From: Roseburia sp. AF12-17LB
GTDB taxonomy: Bacteria > Bacillota > Clostridia > Lachnospirales > Lachnospiraceae
DNA: 64,000 nucleotides
Direction of reading: 5' to 3'
Assembly (NCBI RefSeq): GCF_003479605.1
Contig: NZ_QUHR01000004.1
Coordinates: 1 to 64,000 of the forward strand
The notes below the pieces were generated by a model that was given only the letters and a program-made list of their open reading frames with translations, did not search any database and was not told the DNA's origin. Position numbers and translations under genes: made by a program. Positions 59,835-64,000 of the stretch are shown piece by piece. Each line of letters opens with the position of its first letter. Position 1 is the first letter of the stretch.

Positions 59835-59903
59835 CAGATAAAACAGGATAATTGAGCCGGCACTTTCATATTTATTATAAAGAAAAAAATTAGGAAGTGT
59901 GGT

Positions 59904-60662
59904 TTGAAAAAAAGAATGGAATTATATATGGCAGTTCTTCTACTGGTGGCAGTATGCCTGTTATCAAAAGAAGGAGCAGTGCTGGTAAGCAGCATGCGGG
60001 CAGCAGAAGAAAAGCCATGTATCGTTGTGGACGCAGGCCATGGCGGTGATGACCCAGGCAAAATCGGGATTCACGGCGAACTGGAAAAGGACATTAACCT
60101 TGCCATTGCAAAGAAGGTAAAAGCCCGTCTGGAAAAAGAAAATATAACAGTGATTCTGACCCGGGAGACAGACGAAAGTCTTGATAAAGGGGAGAGCGGC
60201 AGCAAAAAGGTGGCAGATATGCGTAACCGCTGCCGGCTGATTGATGAGGCGAAGCCGTTATTTACCATAAGTGTCCATCAGAACAGTTATACGGAAGAGT
60301 CCATAAGCGGAGCTCAGTGCTTCTATTTTGGACAGTCCGAGGAGGGCAGAAAAATTGCCGGGATTATGCAGGAAAGCCTGCGGTCGCATCTGGATACGGA
60401 AAATAAGCGGGAAGCAAAAGCCAATGAGAGTTATTATCTCCTGAAAAAAACGGCATATCCTACGGTAATCGTAGAATGCGGCTTCTTAAGTAATTCTGAG
60501 GAGGCCGCGAAATTATCTACCGGGGAATATCAGGAGGCAGTGGCAGAAGCTATTGCAGATGGAATTCTAGACTGTCTGGGCAATGAAACAGCAGATACAG
60601 AAGAAGCCGGCATGAGTAATGAGACTGCAGATACAGAAAAACAGAAAGTGAAACAGCATTGA
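59904..60662 (+). CDS. N-acetylmuramoyl-L-alanine amidase (Amidase_3, CwlD-like), TTG start
   Basis: The 252-residue protein has an N-terminal membrane/signal helix (about 5-25) and a zinc amidase domain. Its features are VVDAGHGGDDPG (His ligand), GELEKDIN (Glu ligand), FTISVHQNS (His ligand) and PTVIVECGFLSNSEEAAKL (catalytic Glu). It cuts the bond between muramic acid and the peptide stem; this size and architecture is that of the spore-cortex enzyme CwlD. The tail repeats NETADTE twice. TTG 59904 has AGGAAG upstream. Confidence 0.9.
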   Translation: MKKRMELYMAVLLLVAVCLLSKEGAVLVSSMRAAEEKPCIVVDAGHGGDDPGKIGIHGELEKDINLAIAKKVKARLEKENITVILTRETDESLDKGESGSKKVADMRNRCRLIDEAKPLFTISVHQNSYTEESISGAQCFYFGQSEEGRKIAGIMQESLRSHLDTENKREAKANESYYLLKKTAYPTVIVECGFLSNSEEAAKLSTGEYQEAVAEAIADGILDCLGNETADTEEAGMSNETADTEKQKVKQH

Positions 60663-60692
60663 AATGCATCAGAAATAAAGAAAGATTACAAA

Positions 60693-60725
60693 AAAGATTC
60701 CAGCCATAATGGTCTGGAATCTTTT
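60693..60725. terminator. Terminator between the amidase and galM genes
   Basis: AAAGATTCCAG (60693-60703) pairs with CTGGAATCTTT (60714-60724), flanked by A and T runs. Confidence 0.85.
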
Positions 60726-60748
60726 GCGTTCTTATATTTTTTCCGGGT

Positions 60749-61789
60749 TTAGCCCATCACAGAAAAATGATAGAGTGTCTTGGAACGGAAATTCTCGCCT
60801 GCTTTTAAAACAACAGAAGGGAAATGTTCGATATTAATTGCATTTGGATAATGCTGTGTCTCTAAACATACTGCGGAATATGGCGGATAATCTTTGCCAT
60901 CAATTCCTTTCTGATGAAGGGTATAACAAGGGACATAGAGCTGTACACCCGGCTGGTCGGTAAAGCAGGTCATCCGTATGCCGCTTTCCTTAGACTGTAA
61001 AACAGCCGCCTCTCTTAAGCCATCCCCGTTGATTACAAAGTTATGGTCGTAAGTACCACCTAATTTTAACTGGGCATTGTCACAGTGAATGCCGTCACCG
61101 ATTTTCTTCATCTCACGGAAATCAAATGGGCTTCCCTCCACAGAGAGAAATGCACCGGTAGGACACTGTGTGTCATCCAGTTCTGTAATCGCATCTGCAT
61201 CAATGCGTAATTCCTGATCTAATACGGTACCGTTTCCTTCCCCATTCAGATTGAAATAACCATGGCTGGTAACAGAGAATACAGTATCCTGATCACAGGC
61301 TGCATCGTAAACAATAGATAATTCATTGTCTTCAGACCATCCGTAGGTAACGGAAACTGTAAGGTTACCCGGATAACCTTCTTCTCCATCCGGAGAAATG
61401 CGGGTAAAAGTAACTTTATCATCTGTAATTTTTCCGGTCCATACACGCTGACCAAATCCCGTAGGACCACCATGCAGGTGGTTTGGCCCATTATTAATGG
61501 CAAGATTGTATTCTTTATCATTTAAGGTAAAGTGCCCTTTGGCGATACGGTTGGCGCATCGACCGACAACAGCTCCCAGGCTGGCATCATCAGCAAGATA
61601 CTCATCGGCATTCATTAAGCCTAAAATTACATCGGTCAGTTTTCCCTCTTTATTCGGAACCATAATCTTAATAATACGACATCCATAATCCGAAAGTGTA
61701 ACGGAAGCACCGGATGCATTTTCAATAGTATAAAGGGAAATCGGCTTATTATCTTTGGTCATGCCAAATTCGCTTTTTGTAATTTTCAT
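60749..61789 (-). CDS. galM: Aldose 1-epimerase (galactose mutarotase)
   Basis: The 346-residue beta-sandwich enzyme interconverts the anomers of galactose and glucose. Motifs seen: VVGRCANRIAKGHFTLNDKE, NNGPNHLHGGPTGFG (catalytic His), SVTSHGYFNLNG (second His) and CLETQHYPNAIN (catalytic Glu). The start at 61789 has AAAGGAG 7 nt upstream. Stand-alone gene with its own promoter. Confidence 0.96.
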   Translation of the reverse strand: MKITKSEFGMTKDNKPISLYTIENASGASVTLSDYGCRIIKIMVPNKEGKLTDVILGLMNADEYLADDASLGAVVGRCANRIAKGHFTLNDKEYNLAINNGPNHLHGGPTGFGQRVWTGKITDDKVTFTRISPDGEEGYPGNLTVSVTYGWSEDNELSIVYDAACDQDTVFSVTSHGYFNLNGEGNGTVLDQELRIDADAITELDDTQCPTGAFLSVEGSPFDFREMKKIGDGIHCDNAQLKLGGTYDHNFVINGDGLREAAVLQSKESGIRMTCFTDQPGVQLYVPCYTLHQKGIDGKDYPPYSAVCLETQHYPNAINIEHFPSVVLKAGENFRSKTLYHFSVMG

Positions 61790-61828
61790 CTGGAAACTCC
61801 TTTCCATAATATTCTAGTGAACATACTG

Positions 61829-61857
61829 ATTATGCCACACTTAGGGCTACATAGCAA
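61829..61857 (-). promoter_or_regulatory. Promoter of galM
   Basis: Minus strand TTGCTA (61852-61857), 17 bp, CATAAT (61829-61834). Confidence 0.55.
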
Positions 61858-61925
61858 GTAGGAAGTGCGGTTTTCGGGTGTTTTCGATTTTCGATGGAAA
61901 TGGATTTTGAAAACAATTCCAGTTC

Positions 61926-61954
61926 TTGAACACATAAAGGGAACGTGATATAAT
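61926..61954 (+). promoter_or_regulatory. Promoter of sua5, placed for a leaderless transcript
   Basis: TTGAAC (61926-61931), 17 bp, TATAAT (61949-61954). The ATG of the gene is only 7 bases after the -10, where transcription should start. Confidence 0.8.
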
Positions 61955-61961
61955 AAGCGTT

Positions 61962-63011
61962 ATGAAAACAGAAGTGATAAAAATAGATCAGAATAATATG
62001 GATACAGAAGCACTGGAACGTGCAGCCGCAATTATCCGGGATGGAGGGCTGGTGGCATTTCCAACTGAGACGGTATATGGACTGGGCGCAGATGCACTGA
62101 GTGCAGAGGCATCGAAGAAAATTTATGCGGCAAAGGGAAGACCATCTGATAATCCTTTGATTGTCCATGTGGCAGAATTTTCAGACATGGAGAAAATCGC
62201 ACAGGAGATGCCGGAAGAAGCAAAGAAACTTGCAGATGCATTCTGGCCGGGACCGCTGACCATGATTGTGCGCAAGAATGATAAGGTTCCATATGAAACT
62301 ACGGGGGGGATGGATACGGTGGCAGTCCGCATGCCAAATCACCCGGTTGCACTGGAACTGATCAGGAGAAGCGGTGGATATATTGCAGCACCGAGTGCCA
62401 ATACATCCGGTAAACCGAGTCCGACTCTGGCAGAGCATGTAGCATTTGATATGGATGGCAGAATTCCGATGATACTGGATGGGGGTCCTGTGGGAATTGG
62501 AATTGAATCCACGATTGTTGATCTGACAGAAGACATACCAATGATTTTAAGACCGGGCTATATTACACCGAAAATGTTAGAAAAGGTAATCGGGGAAGTG
62601 AAAATGGATCCTGGAATTATTGCTTCGGATTCGCTGCAGAAGCCGAAAGCACCGGGAATGAAATATAAGCATTATGCACCGAAAGCAGATTTGATTCTGG
62701 TAGATGGAGAAGAAGAGAAGGTAGTAGCAAAGATTAATGCTTTGGCAAAGGAAGCGGTTCTGCTGGGAAAGAAGGTAGGAGTCATCGGAACAGACGAAAC
62801 GATAGACCGTTATCCGGAAGGCGAAGTGGTAAGTATTGGTGCACGCAGTGATGAGGATGCAATTGCAAAGCATTTGTATAAACTGTTGCGGGACTTTGAT
62901 GAGAAAGAAGTAGATATTATTTACTCCGAGAGTTTTGCAACTCCGCGTATTGGGCAGGCAATTATGAATCGTCTGCTGAAGGCTGCAGGACATCAGGTGA
63001 TTACAGTTTAG
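61962..63011 (+). CDS. L-threonylcarbamoyladenylate synthase (Sua5/YwlC)
   Basis: The 349-residue protein has the YrdC domain (residues about 15-205: GGLVAFPTETVYGLGADALS, KGRPSDNPLIVHV, APSANTSGKPSPT) and the extra C-terminal Sua5 domain (from about 235). It makes the intermediate for t6A37 of tRNAs that read ANN codons. No ribosome site is seen, and ATG coincides with the expected transcription start. Next genes are a LMW phosphatase homologue and upp, similar in order to the Bacillus ywlC-ywlE-upp region. Confidence 0.95.
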   Translation: MKTEVIKIDQNNMDTEALERAAAIIRDGGLVAFPTETVYGLGADALSAEASKKIYAAKGRPSDNPLIVHVAEFSDMEKIAQEMPEEAKKLADAFWPGPLTMIVRKNDKVPYETTGGMDTVAVRMPNHPVALELIRRSGGYIAAPSANTSGKPSPTLAEHVAFDMDGRIPMILDGGPVGIGIESTIVDLTEDIPMILRPGYITPKMLEKVIGEVKMDPGIIASDSLQKPKAPGMKYKHYAPKADLILVDGEEEKVVAKINALAKEAVLLGKKVGVIGTDETIDRYPEGEVVSIGARSDEDAIAKHLYKLLRDFDEKEVDIIYSESFATPRIGQAIMNRLLKAAGHQVITV

Positions 63012-63022
63012 AGGAGGTTTTT

Positions 63023-63481
63023 ATGAAGCCATACGATCGCATTGTATTCGTGGCGGAAAGCGGAACATGCAGGGCACCCATGGCGGCCGGTATTTTTCGG
63101 GAATATTCCCTGAATCATCCGGTAGAAGTGTTAGTGAGAGGCCTTGTGGTATTATTCCCGGAACCACTGAATCAGAAGGCAGAAGCTGTTATGATAAGCA
63201 ATGGCATTAACATGGAAGGTTTTATGTCAAGCCAGATTACAGCAGGGGATTTTGGCGAAGATACATTGGTGCTTACAATGGAAGCACAGCAGAGACAGAA
63301 ATTATTGGAAATGTTTCCGGAGGCGAAGGAAGAAAATGTCCAGGTACTGACGGAGTTAGTAGGGGATGAACTGGAAATCTTAGATCCTTACGGCGGCACA
63401 CTTCAGTCATACGGGCTTTGCTTTGAGACCATGAATAAGAGTATAAAAAAATTAGTGAAATTATTAAACGAAGGAGAATGA
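63023..63481 (+). CDS. LMW protein-tyrosine/arginine phosphatase homologue lacking the nucleophilic Cys
   Basis: The 152-residue protein has the LMW-PTP fold: active-site loop region [19 protein letters not shown] (8-26) and the acid loop [13 protein letters not shown] (about 118). In active enzymes the loop is FVCxGNTCRS. Here the first Cys, which is the nucleophile, is Ala11, and the Ser after Arg is Ala. The Arg and the acid Asp remain. AGAGGAGG lies before ATG. In B. subtilis the gene in this neighbourhood is ywlE (arginine phosphatase). It is probably catalytically inactive and may bind phospho-ligands or proteins. Confidence 0.85.
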   Translation: MKPYDRIVFVAESGTCRAPMAAGIFREYSLNHPVEVLVRGLVVLFPEPLNQKAEAVMISNGINMEGFMSSQITAGDFGEDTLVLTMEAQQRQKLLEMFPEAKEENVQVLTELVGDELEILDPYGGTLQSYGLCFETMNKSIKKLVKLLNEGE

Positions 63482-63482
63482 T

Positions 63483-64000
63483 ATGTCAAAAGTATTTGTA
63501 ATGGATCATCCACTGATTCAGCATAAAATCGGCTGGATAAGAAGAAAAGAAACGGGTTCTAAGGAGTTCCGTACATTAATCAGCGAAATCGCTATGTTAA
63601 TGTGCTACGAGGCAACCAGGGATTTGAAACTTACCGATATCGAAATCGAGACTCCAATCTGCAGGACAACTGTAAAAGAGTTAAAAGGAAAGAAACTGGC
63701 AGTGATACCAATCTTGCGTGCAGGTCTTGGAATGGTAGACGGAATGCTTGCAATGATTCCTGCAGCAAAAGTCGGACACATCGGACTTTACCGTGACCCA
63801 CAGACATTAAAACCGGTAGAATATTACTGCAAGCTTCCGGAGGATTGCGATGAGCGTGAAGTATTTGTTGTAGATCCGATGCTGGCAACCGGTGGTTCTT
63901 CTATAGCAGCCATCCAGATGTTAAAAGACAGAGGTGTAAAGAACATCCGCTTTATGTGTATCATTGCAGCGCCAGAGGGCGTAAAGGCAATGCAGGAAGC
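63483..64000 (+). CDS. upp: Uracil phosphoribosyltransferase (cut by window end)
   Basis: The 172 residues in the window begin [20 protein letters not shown]. They contain [24 protein letters not shown] and the PRPP-binding [16 protein letters not shown] (about 130). The enzyme salvages uracil to UMP. GAAGGAG precedes ATG 63483. The gene starts 1 nt behind the phosphatase-like gene, in one operon with sua5. About 35 C-terminal residues lie outside. Confidence 0.96.
   Translation, partial: MSKVFVMDHPLIQHKIGWIRRKETGSKEFRTLISEIAMLMCYEATRDLKLTDIEIETPICRTTVKELKGKKLAVIPILRAGLGMVDGMLAMIPAAKVGHIGLYRDPQTLKPVEYYCKLPEDCDEREVFVVDPMLATGGSSIAAIQMLKDRGVKNIRFMCIIAAPEGVKAMQE

Overview
The window looks like chromosomal DNA of a low-GC, Gram-positive gut Clostridium relative, most likely Lachnospiraceae. 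The support is the gdpP-rplI-dnaB gene order, a T-box in front of tyrS, mecA, a cortex-type amidase, AGGAGG-type ribosome binding sites, frequent TTG/GTG starts and several lipoprotein sugar-binding ABC systems without their own ATPase. A genus cannot be fixed from sequence alone.

Layout. 1-250: tail of an rRNA operon (3' end of 23S rRNA, tRNA-Asn, terminator). 250-3.2 kb: a decayed IS91-like transposase, a two-gene ABC exporter, tRNA-Glu and tRNA-Cys. 3.2-8.6 kb: a LysR regulator divergent from a purine salvage operon (phosphoribosyltransferase, adenine deaminase, NCS2 permease), with a fold-back sequence of about 530 nt between them. 9.4-19.8 kb: an AT-rich island beside a second tRNA-Cys. 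It holds a LacI regulator and YesL-like protein divergent from GH32, binding protein, two permeases, GH172, GH32 and fructokinase, and reads as a fructosyl-oligosaccharide (possibly difructose anhydride or inulobiose) utilisation locus. 19.8-31.1 kb: ECF sigma/anti-sigma pair, HD protein with CmpB-like membrane protein, Rpn-type nuclease, tyrS with T-box, a glycosyltransferase/papain-fold/flippase-like operon, small membrane proteins and an orphan TPR protein.

31.3-40.2 kb: a LacI-controlled alpha-glucoside operon (ABC importer, GH65 phosphorylase, esterase, beta-phosphoglucomutase, polysaccharide deacetylase). 40.5-46.1 kb: AGCS amino acid symporter, then gdpP-rplI-dnaB. 46.2-50.5 kb: Fic protein, zinc-ribbon protein, lipoprotein, MerR-like protein, a small 2[4Fe-4S] ferredoxin and a DUF1858 protein. 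51.0-54.5 kb: an ABC exporter-like cluster with an unknown membrane-anchored protein. 54.5-60.7 kb: mecA, a Ser/Thr kinase fused to a ParA-like domain with a stand-alone partner, a GH18 protein and an amidase. 60.7-64 kb: galM, Sua5, a LMW phosphatase homologue without its nucleophilic cysteine, and upp (cut by the window end).

The most unusual signals are the fold-back region at 4.2-4.7 kb, three families of short structured intergenic repeats (two placed directly after transcription terminators, one whose two copies differ only at unpaired positions), the GH172/GH32 sugar locus, the kinase/degenerate-ParA pair, the pseudo-phosphatase in the YwlE position and the probably leaderless sua5 transcript.
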